From contig NW_023601212.1 in NCBI RefSeq assembly GCF_014898055.3, positions 41,528,329 through 41,592,328 on the forward strand: DNA of 64,000 nucleotides, written 5' to 3'. Within the stretch, counting starts at the first letter, position 1. Every line of letters begins with the position of its first letter. Positions 14,906-45,319 of this stretch are shown here, piece after piece. Source of the DNA: Talpa occidentalis. Taxonomy: Eukaryota > Chordata > Mammalia > Eulipotyphla > Talpidae. A program made the position numbers and the translations under genes. Under the pieces are notes generated by a model. It worked only from the letters and a program-made list of their open reading frames with translations, was not told where the DNA came from and made no database searches.

Positions 14906-15133
14906 AGTGATTATTAGGAAAATCTGAAATTACATGTGACTCACACTTGTGGCCCACTTTAATCTATTGGGCCTGGCTGGTTTACTTCTCTAGAGAGTCT
15001 TACAAAGAGAAAGAGGAGAGACAGAGGAGAGACAGAGGTCACAGGGGCTACCTCGAATCAGTATTAGGGAGCTTCAGATCAGAACCACCTTGAATTCATT
15101 CAGACCTGAGCTGTGGACTAAAATGATCCTTGA

Positions 15134-15404
15134 GGGCCTCCCTGGTGGCTCAGCGGGTTGAACACAGTGCTGTGGAGCTGTCCGCAGCCTCTGCAGCACA
15201 GGTTCAATTCCTGGCCGGCCAGAGAGATACCCACATGGCGCAGCAGACCTCTCCTGTCATGCCCGCTGCTCCCCTCAACAGTGTTTACGGTCGTCTGCCT
15301 GTTCTGCTCCCAGCTCTGTCTCTGGTGAATCCTCTCACCCTCCTGCGCCTCTAGCCTGTACCCCAGTTCTTGTATACATAATATAAAAAAATAAAATAAA
15401 ACTA
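15134..15404 (+). mobile_element. tRNA-derived SINE, plus strand
   Basis: Head 'gggcctccctggtggctcag', tail 'ataaaaaaataaaataaaac'. The flanks carry 'gatcctt' / 'tatcctt'. Confidence 0.85.
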
Positions 15405-15879
15405 TCCTTGCTGCAGTCATAAATTGTGACCAGAAGCATCCTCCACCCCCAAAGCAGCAAGAGTTTTGGGGTTCAATCCTGATTCACATCATCTCTCACG
15501 TCTGTTTTTCTTCATCTGTAAAATGAGGCTTAGCATACTACTCCGTGCCAAAGATAGTAGCTAAGTGAGTGCTTTGCTCTAGAGCATCGAGGGTTCTCAG
15601 ACTGAAAATGACAAGGGGGAGGGGGGGCAAAAAGGTGTCGCTTAAAGTAAGTAACTCGCAGATGAATGACATCCGGGTCTGAAAGACAATCCCCTTTCCC
15701 TGGCAAAGAACCACTCGCAATCAAAAGGATCCAGTTCGAATCAGAACCCCAACACCTGCTCGCCGTATCTTTGGTCAGGTGAGTCCTCTCAACCCGGATC
15801 TCCTCTCCAATCCAAGGTAGGGGTGAGGCTTAGCTATCCCCAATTGGAGTTTCTTCTGGCTCTCTCATACTGCCCGCGC

Positions 15880-20170
<4,291 letters not shown>

Positions 20171-20954
20171 CATCCTGGGTGTTCTCTCTCTGAGGTGGTT
20201 TACTAGGGTGAAGGGTTCTCCACTGCTTGTCCAAACCCTGGAGCGCTTAGAGAGGAGGTCCGACTCCAGTCCCCTCCAACTCCCAGACCCGGGGATCTGT
20301 ATGTATTTAAAAAACTAATGGAGCTGAGAAACTACACTAGAACTTAGCATGGACTTGTGATGTAGTAATTACCACTATTACTAATAACAATAAAAACCTT
20401 CACTAGGAAATATTTTCCCATCCCATGATGTCATCAGATACCCAATCCCTTGTTCTTTTATGGAGAGGGCCTGTGAGGCCTGGAGACTTACCAGGGCACA
20501 GGACAGGCCTCTGCCCCCAACATTTGTCGACTGGATTCTTTGTAGCATGTAAACTATAGCTATGAAGCTAAATACCTAATTGTATTTGGACCCTGAGTAG
20601 AAGTGTCAGATCTCACCCTGAAGATCTTTGCTGTGCTGAGCCTGTTGCCATGTCTGTAAAGTGGGTCATTGTGAGCTCTCACCCCAATGGGTTGCTGAGA
20701 GCACCTTGAAAATGTTTGAAGGAGTTAACTCAAAAGTATTTGGGCACCTACTGTGCCTACCCATTGTTTTGGACCTGGTGAAAATAACAGAACTAAGCAA
20801 ATATTCCTGCCCTCCTGGAGCAGTTACTGTAATAGGGAGCAATCATATAGCTTCATTCAAGACCTGTCCCAACCCTGCAATCTCTCAGGAGGCTAACACC
20901 CCTCCCCTACTCCATTCATAAAATAAACTCTGGTATTTTTCTTTTCTTTAAAAC

Positions 20955-20960
20955 TTTATT
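20955..20960 (-). terminator. SAMD1: SAMD1 poly(A) signal
   Basis: TTTATT on plus (AATAAA in the transcript), about 530 bases after the TGA at 21489. It makes a compact 3' UTR. Confidence 0.7.
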
Positions 20961-21488
20961 TAAAAAACTTCCGATGCAATATTAAAAAGCAATACAGCCA
21001 GCTGGAGAGACAACCAACATAAAGGAGGAGGGGTAGGGAACACCCTGGTACCCAACCCCAGCTGTTTCCAGGGGCTACAGGCCAGGGGCAAACTGGGGAG
21101 GGGCAAGGGTGATGGGGGAGGGAGGAAAGGCCACCCACCAAAATGAACAGGCGGAACAAAACATTTATATCAGAAACATCTGGCTGAACTGAAAAGGATT
21201 TAGATAGATGAAAAGACCCCATGTTCTTCTTTTCAAAAATGTCCTGGGCTGAGTGGGGGTAGGGTTGGCCTCCTGGGGTAAAATGAGTAGACCCTGTCCC
21301 ACCCCACACTCCATCATGGAGCACAGGATGTACGTGTGTGTTGGGGAGACATAGGTAAGAGATGAATAGGGAGGGATAACCCCCCGGAATCCGTTATGAG
21401 GACACTGAGGGTGCCCTCATCCAGTTCCTGGACTCTGGGGGTCTTGGGTGAGATGGGGGCTGGAATGGGCAGGGGCACAGCTGGGCAT

Positions 21489-21647
21489 TCAGCCTAGAAA
21501 GCCATCAGGGTCATCATCCTCAAAGTGGCCTTGCTGCAGCACCTTGATATGGTGCTCGTAGATTTTCAGGGCTGGGCCCAGACGGATGGATAGCCCTGTC
21601 AGCACATCTGTGCGCTGCATGAGCAACAGTGACTTGCCGTCAATTTC
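21489..21647 (-). CDS. SAMD1: SAMD1 terminal coding exon (exact bounds)
   Basis: Begins [12 protein letters not shown] after TTACCCAG and ends at the TGA whose complement is 21489-21491. The exon is 159 nt, phase 0. It encodes the second half of the SAM domain. Confidence 0.93.
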   Translation of the reverse strand, partial: EIDGKSLLLMQRTDVLTGLSIRLGPALKIYEHHIKVLQQGHFEDDDPDGFLG

Positions 21648-21654
21648 CTGGGTA

Positions 21655-21685
<31 letters not shown>

Positions 21686-23840
21686 ACACAGGTCAGAGCA
21701 AAGCCCACTGAGGCCCTTGATTTCAGTGGGATGGGAACTCACCTGTTCTTGGAAAGCTGTTGCCTGCTCAGGGAAGCCTGCCTCGGTGAAGTACTCTACC
21801 ACATCCATCACCGTCCACTCTACAGGGTCCGCTGGCTTTTCCTTACGCCCCGAACTGTGTCAGGATAGAGGGAGCCAGAGAACAGTGATGCCTCTACGAT
21901 CCTGTTACAAGTACCTGGCAGCACCCCCATATTCAAACACCCCAACTTACGGGCAGCCAAAGGGGGTCCCATCAGCCCCAGGCAGGGCTGGTTTTCCTGG
22001 GGGCAAAGGCACGGGGGACGGGGAGTCTGGCCCAGTGGCAGCAGAGGCTAGCAAAGAAAAAGCATATGCCTGTGGGTTTATCACGGGGCTTGGTTCCTCC
22101 CCACAGGTACCCTCTTCTACCCAGAGGGATCCTTACCTGATCCCCCCTCCTTATTCATGGCGGCCATGGAGAAGACCTGGCGGGTGCCACTGCCAGGTGC
22201 TGGCCCTCGTCCTTCATCCTGGCCCTGGTGGGGTCCACAGGGTGTCCACTCCTTAATCCTCTCCTTGGCATTCTGAGGGCCCCGCTCGCCATTAAGCTGG
22301 TGGTGCTGCGCACCTGCAGGGCGGTCACTCTCCGGCACTTCAGAGCCCTCAGACACATCGTCTTCGTCATCTTCATCTTCGTCATCCTCCTCTTCCTCTT
22401 CCTTCTCAAGCACTGGCTCTTCTCCACCTCTCTGGTAACGGGGGGGAAAGGCACACAGGGTCAGTAGCTGTTGCGGCCCTGAGTCCAGTGCCTGGGGTCC
22501 AAACCCAAAGGGTATGCCTACGGCAGCCTTGAGCAGCAGCAGCGGCTAACTTTTACACGTCCACTCTGTGCCAAGCTCGGGGCCAATAAAGCCCTGGGTA
22601 GCCAAATCTCACTAAACTCGCTCAACAACCCCAAGGGGTCGCTACTGTTATTAAGTCGCGTTTTACAGGGGAGGAAACTGAGTCTCGAGAAGATTAAGTC
22701 ACTTGCCAAGGTCACCAGGCGCTGAGCCCGCAGGGAAGACGCGCACAGCGGCGGCCACCCGGTTCCTCCAGGGACTCGCGCGCCCCCGTCCCCTCGCCCG
22801 CCCGCCCCGCACCCCGCCGCCAACTTCACCCGCACCTGCCCACCGCGCAACGCCCGCCCTGCCCGCCCGCCCGCGCGCCCTGCCCGCGCGCTCACCTTGC
22901 TCCGCGACGCGCGGGAGCCGGCGGCGGGCGGCGCCCGTCCGGGCCTGTCCCCGCGGGGCAGCGCGAGCGCTCCGAGGCGAGTGCGCTCCAGGCGGCCCCG
23001 CGCCGCCGCCTCCTCCTCCAGCAGCCCCTGCACGCGGCCGCGGGTCAGGCGGCCGCCCGCGCCGCCGCTGCCCCCGAGGTAGCGCACGACTTCCCGCAGG
23101 CTCACGGGCCGCGCCGGGCCGCCGGTCCGCGCCGCGCCCCCCTCCGGCGGCGGCTGAGGCTGCGGCGGCGGCGGCGGCGGCTGCTGCTGTGGCGGCGCCG
23201 GCGGCTGAGGCGGCGGCGGCTCCCGGGCGGCGACGGCGGGGGGCGGCGCGCGGCGCGGGCCGGCCGGGGGCGCCGCCGCCGGGGGCGCGGCGGGCGCGGG
23301 CGGCGGCGCGGCCAGGGGCGCGGCCCGCTGCGCGCGGGGGCCCGGCGGCGCGGGGCCGGGCGAGGGGGGCGCTGTGGCGGCGGCCGCGGCGGCCGCGCGG
23401 GGCGCCCGGGCCGGGGCGGCGGCGGCGACGGGCGCGGGCGGCGGCGGGGCGGGCGTGGGCGGCGGCGCGGCGGCGGCGGCGGCGGGGCCCCCGCGGGGGG
23501 CGCGCGGCGGGGCCGGCGGGGTGGCTCCGCGCCGGGGCGGCTGGACGCGCGCCGCGTTGCGGTACGAGATGCTCCCCTTGTAGCTGACCCGGAGCACGGC
23601 GCGCTGCTGGATCAGTTTCTCGAGCTCGGCGCGCGTGCGCTCCGGCTCCGGGCCGTGCCGCCGCCGCACCATCCGGCAGATGCGCTCCAGGTCCGGCCGC
23701 GCCTTGCGCGAGCGCAGCGAGTCGATGGTGTCCAAGATCCACTCTTGGTAGTGCGGGGAAGCGGCGGACGACGAGGCGGCGGCCGCCGTGGTGGCGGCCG
23801 CCGCCGTCTCCGGCGGGGGTAGGGCCGGGGGCCCCGCCAT
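21489..23840 (-). CDS. SAMD1: Sterile alpha motif domain-containing protein 1
   Basis: Five coding exons in transcript order: 23840-22896, 22431-22137, 22047-21951, 21854-21743 and 21657-21489 less the first ten bases (coding starts at 21647). Total 535 aa; human is 538. SAMD1 binds unmethylated CpG islands and recruits repressive chromatin modifiers. The N-terminal winged-helix domain spans about residues 27-100 ([20 protein letters not shown] to [13 protein letters not shown]). Then comes a very long Ala/Pro-rich disordered region (about 105-260), a second helical patch ([11 protein letters not shown]), an acidic run of E and D (about 325-345), and the SAM domain at about 459-527 ([19 protein letters not shown] to [12 protein letters not shown]), ending DDDPDGFLG. 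Exon 1 is almost entirely CpG island. Introns are short; intron 1 carries a MIR and intron 4 a (CT)n acceptor tract. Confidence 0.96.
21657..21685. repeat. (AG)n microsatellite serving as SAMD1 polypyrimidine tract
   Basis: About 14 AG units on plus, so (CT)n in the SAMD1 transcript, ending ten bases before the exon 5 acceptor. Confidence 0.9.
22545..22720 (+). repeat. MIR SINE in SAMD1 intron 1
   Basis: Near full-length core: 'ccactctgtgccaagctcgg', then 'gttttacaggggaggaaact', then 'aagtcacttgccaaggtcac'. It sits directly beside the CpG island. Confidence 0.85.
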
Positions 23841-24900
23841 GCCTCCCGCCCGGCCCGGCTGCACCGTGCGCGCTGCCTCCCTCCCAGAGCGGCGCCCCCC
23901 TCTCCCGCTCCCCTCCCTCCGCCGCTGCCCGCCTCCTCCGCCTCCCCCCCGGGGGGCGCAGCGCCTCGGCGGAGCGGCGGCGGCGCTGCTGTTTCTTTGC
24001 AAAAAAAAAAAAGCGAGAGAGAGGGAGCGAGAGAGGAAAAACAGTGAGAGAGAAAGAAAAGAGGAAAAAAATATGCACACACTCACTCACTCGCACGCAC
24101 GCACACCCGGGCCCGCTTCTGCTGGGCGCGCGCGGGGCCGGGGATGCGAGCAGGAGGAGGGAGCGCGGCGCGGCCGGCCCCTCCCCGCCGCCGCCGCCGC
24201 CGCCGCACGCGCGCCCTGCGCCCGGGACACTCCGGCCCCCCTCCTCGCCCGCCCTCCCTCCTCCCCGCCGCCCGCCTTCCTCCCTCCCACCCCCACGCGC
24301 CCGCTTTTAAGGTGGAGCCCGGGCCCCCCGCCCGCCCCTTTACCCTGCGCTCTCGCTCACTCCGGCTCGCCCCGGCCCCCCCTTACAACTCCCGCGCGCT
24401 TTTTAAGGAGGCGCCGCGGAGTTGGCGCCGGGGCGGGGGCGGGGGAAAGCGGAGGGCGGGGGAGGGGGAGGGGAGCGCCGGGGGGAGGGGAGAGGGGCGG
24501 GCGGGGCGGGCGGGCGGCGCTCGGCCGCCCTCCAGCCATTGGGCGCGGGACCCAGACGTCCCCGGCGCCCAGCCCCCCTCTCCACGCCTCCCCGGCGCGC
24601 TCCGCTCTCGGGACCGCACTTACCGGGAACTCGCCGCCCGCTGGCCGGGCCGTCGCCCTGGCCGAGCGCCGCGGGGACCCCGGGACGGCCACCGCCCCCG
24701 CGCCCCTTGGGCGCGCTCGGCCCCTCGCCCCGCGCGGAGGCTGCGGGAGGGGGCGCGCACCGTCTCCCCCCTCCCCCCTCGGTCCGCCCCCGCTGCCGCT
24801 GGGCCTCCGGGTGCGCCGGCCCCGGCGTCTTCCTGGAGCGCCCTCGGCCCAGAGCTGGGCGCAGAGGGGCGCGCCACGGATGTGGGGTCCCCTAATTGAG
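22720..24900 (-). promoter_or_regulatory. SAMD1: SAMD1 CpG island and promoter
   Basis: About 2.2 kb of extremely CpG-rich DNA covering SAMD1 exon 1, its 5' UTR and upstream sequence. On the minus strand TTAAAA boxes occur near 24306 and 24402, each upstream of a plausible start site. GC boxes abound (gggcgggg) at 24430-24510. Long open frames on both strands here are composition effects. Confidence 0.7.
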
Positions 24901-25034
24901 GGTCAAAGGGCAATTTGGCGCCCCCTTCTACGGGGCAGGGGGAGTGGCGGAATTCCAGCAAAGCCCAGTCTTACAAGGCAAGGTCTAGATCAGCGTGAGC
25001 GCTAGGGTCTGAAATTCCCTCCCCAACCCCTTTG

Positions 25035-25071
25035 GGGGTGTGTGTGTGTGCGCGCGTGGGGGGGTGTGTGT
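25035..25071. repeat. (TG)n-rich tract
   Basis: Alternating tgtgtgtgtgtgcgcgcg followed by a G run and tgtgtgtg. Lies between the PRKACA 3' end and the SAMD1 promoter. Confidence 0.7.
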
Positions 25072-25115
25072 GACCGAAGTCGGGAACACCGGAGACACTT
25101 TTTTTTAAACAAAAC

Positions 25116-25121
25116 TTTATT
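25116..25121 (-). terminator. PRKACA: PRKACA poly(A) signal
   Basis: TTTATT on plus (AATAAA in the transcript), about 1.39 kb beyond the stop codon. The 3' UTR would span about 25100-26508. Confidence 0.75.
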
Positions 25122-25506
25122 GGTAATAGTTTCAAATATGTTTACAACAGCACACTGTTCAAGAGGAAGTCGCGTCTTTCGCAGCACACAGGTTGACTCT
25201 GCGCCCACCCGGGGTCCCACCCTAGGCCTGAGAGCTCCACCTGGGATGGGGAGATAGTTCAGAGGGATAAACTTGGGGATGAACGGGGTGGTTCCCCACT
25301 TTTAAGAGGAAAATGCACAAATCAGAGAGGGAGAAGGGGTGATGGACAGTTGACAACTAAGCAGAGGCGTGCCCAGGATGGGGGGGGGGGCTGCCCAAGG
25401 CTACTAAAGGAATAAAACTGGCGACCCCTCCCCAGCAACCCTGGCCTTCAACTGTGGCCAGGAAGGGGAGGTGAGGGCTTGGCCTCTTCAACATCCTTTT
25501 TTTTTT

Positions 25507-25546
25507 GGGGGGGGTAGGGGGTGGGGGGGGTGGGGGGGGCGGTGGG
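25507..25546. repeat. G-run cluster in the PRKACA 3' UTR
   Basis: Four or more G runs of 4-8 on plus, separated by single T or TA. The transcript is correspondingly C-rich. Confidence 0.8.
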
Positions 25547-26508
25547 ATGTTGCCTTCCCAACCGAACTGAGAGGAAGCTGGGCATTAAAATCTAATTGAA
25601 TAAAATTTAAGCTTTTGGGGGAAGTGCTGCTGGGAGGAAAGACCCCGGGCTCAGGGCTCCCTCTCTGTCTTTTCTGGGGACAACAACTCTTTGGCAGGGA
25701 GAGCAGGGGCAGCTGCTTGTCTGGGTCCCAGAGGCCAAGGATGAAGAAAGGTCTGTTGAGGCAGAAGCAAGTAGGGACTTCCTAAAAGGGCTGAGACCCT
25801 TCCAGGCTTGGCAGGGGATCCCCAGTTATGGGGGTCAGGGGACATTAGCAGCTTGGGGCAGAGGTTCAACCCCAGCTCCTTCCTTTATAAATTCAGCCTG
25901 CTTCCCAGCTTTGTTAAAAAGAATTTCAGGAGGGAGGATGGGAGAGGACATCAGAGAGGTAGAGGGAGGCAGGAAGGAGGCATTGGTGGAACTTAAGATT
26001 GTAAATTTGTTCTTTTAAAAATTCTTGCAAGCAGCCCCACTGAACATGTCACTAAAAATCTCTCCTTCCCAGGCAGAGTTTTTGTGAAGGGAAGGGTGGA
26101 CTTTCCTTCATTTGCCCTTAATGAATGGTGCCTGTGGTTTTTTTGGGGGGGTGGGTGGGTGCTGGAGTTAAGTTTGGGCCCCTCTTTCCACACCCTGTCC
26201 CTGGATACACCAGCAAGACCTGGTCTAACTGGAACTGAGAAACTCGTTTAAAACAGGCAGAGGTGGGTTTGGGTGGGGAGTTAGGGAGGAGAAAGGCAAA
26301 AGCAATAGAAGGGGCAGGAGGACCAAGGAGGTGAGGGGACCAGCTAGTGTTTCCCTCTGACTATCTGGGCTTCCTGCTCCTCCTATCCTGGAGGGGAGAT
26401 GGGGATGAAAATAGATACAAGGAACTCTGGGGCCCTCTGGCTGTTCAATCCAACCCTCCCCCCCACCCCCCTCAAAAAAAGAAAACCCACTGGGGCACAG
26501 GCACACCC

Positions 26509-42205
<15,697 letters not shown>

Positions 42206-43010
42206 TGCGGCGGCGGCCGGGGCCGATCCCGGAGCTGTGGCGCGGCGGGTGCTGGCGGCGACCGGCGGCCCCGGAGCGCGCTGGGCGGCGGCGGCGGCGG
42301 CCCCTCGGGTTGGCTGCGCTGGCTGCGGCGCCGCGACCCCCGCCCAGCCCTGCTTCCCGCGTCTCTCCGCGCCCGCCCGCCCGGGAACCTCAGCCCAAGT
42401 CCGCTGCTGTCCGTGACGCCCCCGCAGCCCGCCGCTCATTGGCCTAGGCTGTCCTGACTGACGGCGCCACGCCGCCGCGCATTGGCTTGCCGCCACCCTC
42501 CCGTGCCGCCATTGGCTCTCGGCCCGTGACGCCAGCCGCGGACACAGGCCCACTAGCGCGCTCGCGAGGCCCCAGTGGGGCGGGCAAACGCGCCCGATTG
42601 GCCCGGGCTCCGCACAGGGCCCGGGGCCCACCCAGCGAAGCCGCCAATTGGCGGAGGTGCGCTGCCCCGACAGCCTTCCGCAGAACGTACGGTGTCAATA
42701 CCGGGGTGAGAGGGCGGGGCGCAGACGCTGCCTGCTGCTCGGGCCGGCCGGGCGGGGCGGCGGAGGCTGGCGGGCGGCCGCGGCGCGCTGCGCTCCGAGA
42801 CCAGGAGGCGGTCCGGAGGGCCCTAGTCCTGCCTCGTGCGCGCCGCAGTCTCCCGCCCCCGCTCAGTGCGGCAGCGGCCGCGAGCCAGCCAAGGTTGGCG
42901 CCGCGGCCCCCACCCCCGGCGCAGCCGCCGTCCACCTGCCAGCGGAGGAGGGGCGCTGCCTGCGCCGAGGGTCAGAGGTCGGCCGGCCGCCGGCAGTCAT
43001 CCTACTGAAG

Positions 43011-44375
43011 GCCTGGCGCTGGACAGTTGCGCAGGCCCGGGGTCCAGGCCAGGGTGGGAGAGATGGAGTGGGACTGGGGTCCTTCGGTCTTCCCCAGCCA
43101 CAACCTGATCTGCGGGAGGATGCTGGGTCCTGGGAGCAAGGAGCGGTTGGAAGACCGCCCACCCTGGGCTCGTGCCTCTAGTAAGAGTAGGCACACGTTA
43201 AATACATTACTTAGCACCACACTCCTCTCACGTTGGTAGTTATCACTCCCATTTTACAGAGGAGGAATTCTGGGGCACAGCCAGGCTGAGGATTCCCTTT
43301 GTCTGGGCAAAGGGAACTTGTTCTGGAGCAGAGAAGTGGAGAGATGCCTCTCCCTTCAGGGTGTCCTTTCAAATTACACACAGCCTGAGAAAGGTCAGGA
43401 TTTCCCAACTGTCTCATTACTGTCATTGGGGTCTGGATTATTCTTTGCCAAGGGCGCTGTCTCGTGTACTGTAAGGTGTTCAGCAGCATCCCGTTTCTAC
43501 TCCCTGGTTGTCAGCAGCACTTCCTCTCCCCCACCAGCTGTGACAACCAAAACCATCTAGAGACATAGTTAAATGTGCCCTGGAGAGCAAAATTGCACCC
43601 CCACCCCAATTTAGGACCACTGAAGTGGAGGAAGGCCCAAAGGCTGGGAGAAAGGCAGGGAACTAGATGGGTCAGTTTTCATTTGGAGGGGCTAGCTGGT
43701 TTCAGGTCTGTAATCTAAAGGCTGCTTTGCCTAGACACACACAAGCACTCTACCAAGCAGCTATCTGCATTCAGTTTTGAGGTCCACCAGTTCCACCAGT
43801 CCCAGGGAGGCAAGAGCTGGGGTTCTTTTGTGAGTTACAGGGATATGGCTCACTGGCCAAACCACTCCACTTTGGGATGTTGGGTTACAAGGTTAAGTGA
43901 AATTTTTTATTTATGCACACAAGAACTGGGGTATAGGCCAGAGGTCTGATAGGTGAAAGGATTCACTGGAGAGTGGGAAGAGTGGGGAGCATAACCAGAG
44001 AGTGGGGAACATAACAGGCAGATTGACAGATGGCCAGCCAGGGATCAAACTCATGCTGCAGAGGCTGTGAATAGCTCCACAGTGCTGTGCTTAACCCCTT
44101 GTGTCACCAGGGAGGCCTGGTTAAGTGAAATTTAAGAAAGTGTTGATGTATATGTGCTTGGATCACAATGTTAATTTCTTCTTGTGGGTCAAGGACAAAA
44201 TGAAAAATCACTGGTTATGCTCTAGCTCCAGAACAGATGGGTTGCTCAAGTTTTGATAAAGGAAAATCCCTCCCTGAACATCAGTCAGGAATACGAGACA
44301 AGTTTATCCCTCATGTTAAGAGATGGACAAAGCTGCCTCAGTCTACCAGACATGAAAACATAAGAAGTCCATCTA
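43011..44375. other. PRKACA-ASF1B intergenic spacer
   Basis: Holds a MIR (about 43190-43290, 'cattttacagaggaggaatt'), a MER5-like degenerate stretch at 43380-43620, and one SINE. No gene seen. Confidence 0.5.
43905..44119 (-). mobile_element. tRNA-derived SINE, minus strand, internally deleted
   Basis: Tail 'tttttatttatgcacacaag', head 'tgtcaccagggaggcc'. Flanks are ggttaagtgaaattt. Confidence 0.85.
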
Positions 44376-44387
44376 GATGAAGTGCTT

Positions 44388-44393
44388 TTTATT
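44388..44393 (-). terminator. ASF1B: ASF1B poly(A) signal
   Basis: TTTATT on plus (AATAAA in the transcript), about 930 bases past the stop codon at 45320. Confidence 0.65.
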
Positions 44394-45319
44394 TTTAGAC
44401 CAACCAAACATTTAATATAAAAACCTTTAATATACAAACTGCAATCATAACAGCATCCACATAGCAGCGAGGGGATAGGGCATGGGGATGGGGAGGGAAG
44501 TTATTTTGTTTCCTACCGCTTCCCTTGCTTGCAATCACTCCTGGTCTGTGGAAGAATCAGGTCTTCGGCAGAGGGCAGATCATAACAGCCAGAGGCAGAG
44601 GGGCTCTGAGGCTGGCACTGAAACCAAGAACAGCAAGACCCTCTAACATGTCATTCCCCCACCAAGGCAAGCCAGGTCCAGTTAAGAGAGAAAAGTAAAG
44701 TGGTGATCAAGAGGAGCATCAACCACCAATTCTCAGCATCCTGATGATCACAACTTTGGGACTCATGGATTGGACAGACTTAAAAATTGTCCTGGGAGGA
44801 CAAAAATTGTATGAGTCCATATTCTAACCAAGATTCCTTGCCTGTGACTCCAGAAAGCTGGGTGGATCTGCTCAGATGTTTGGGAAGGGCGAGGAATGAC
44901 AGAGGCTTTGGCCCAACTGGACTGAAGCTTTGCCAGTCACTGACCAAGAACATTAAGGCAGACTGGGGAGGTCTTCGGGAAGAGCTTTGGTTCAATGGTA
45001 CTCACAGAAGTGGTGTGGCACAATGGCCCAGTTGGAATGTATAGTATGTGTGTGTGTAAGAGACAAAGGACACAAATTAAAAAGAATTCAAAACTGAAGT
45101 CCTGCCTCTTACAGCCCTGGGCAGTAGAAGTGAGGTGATCCTTCCAGACCAGGGCCAGGAAGAGACCTGAGGCTTGTCTTTCTTTGGGGCCAAGTTTGAC
45201 TGGCCTAGATATGGTTGATGGCCCCAGAGACTTCCTCATGGCCCCATAGGACTCTCAGGGAGGTCTAACTTTCTCTCCAGATGTTATGGCTGGACCCAGG
45301 TAGGCCTGGGTTCTTGCAG

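Noticed and set aside
22699..25005. Very long open frames on both strands over SAMD1 exon 1 and its upstream island (up to 405 codons on plus)
   Set aside because: Stop-poor because of about 80 percent GC. Only the minus frame with the winged-helix domain shows family similarity; the others are low-complexity A/P/R/G strings.
42487..43181. Plus-strand frames of 173 and 177 codons upstream of PRKACA
   Set aside because: GC-rich shadow frames of the CpG island, Arg/Ala/Pro-rich, no support.
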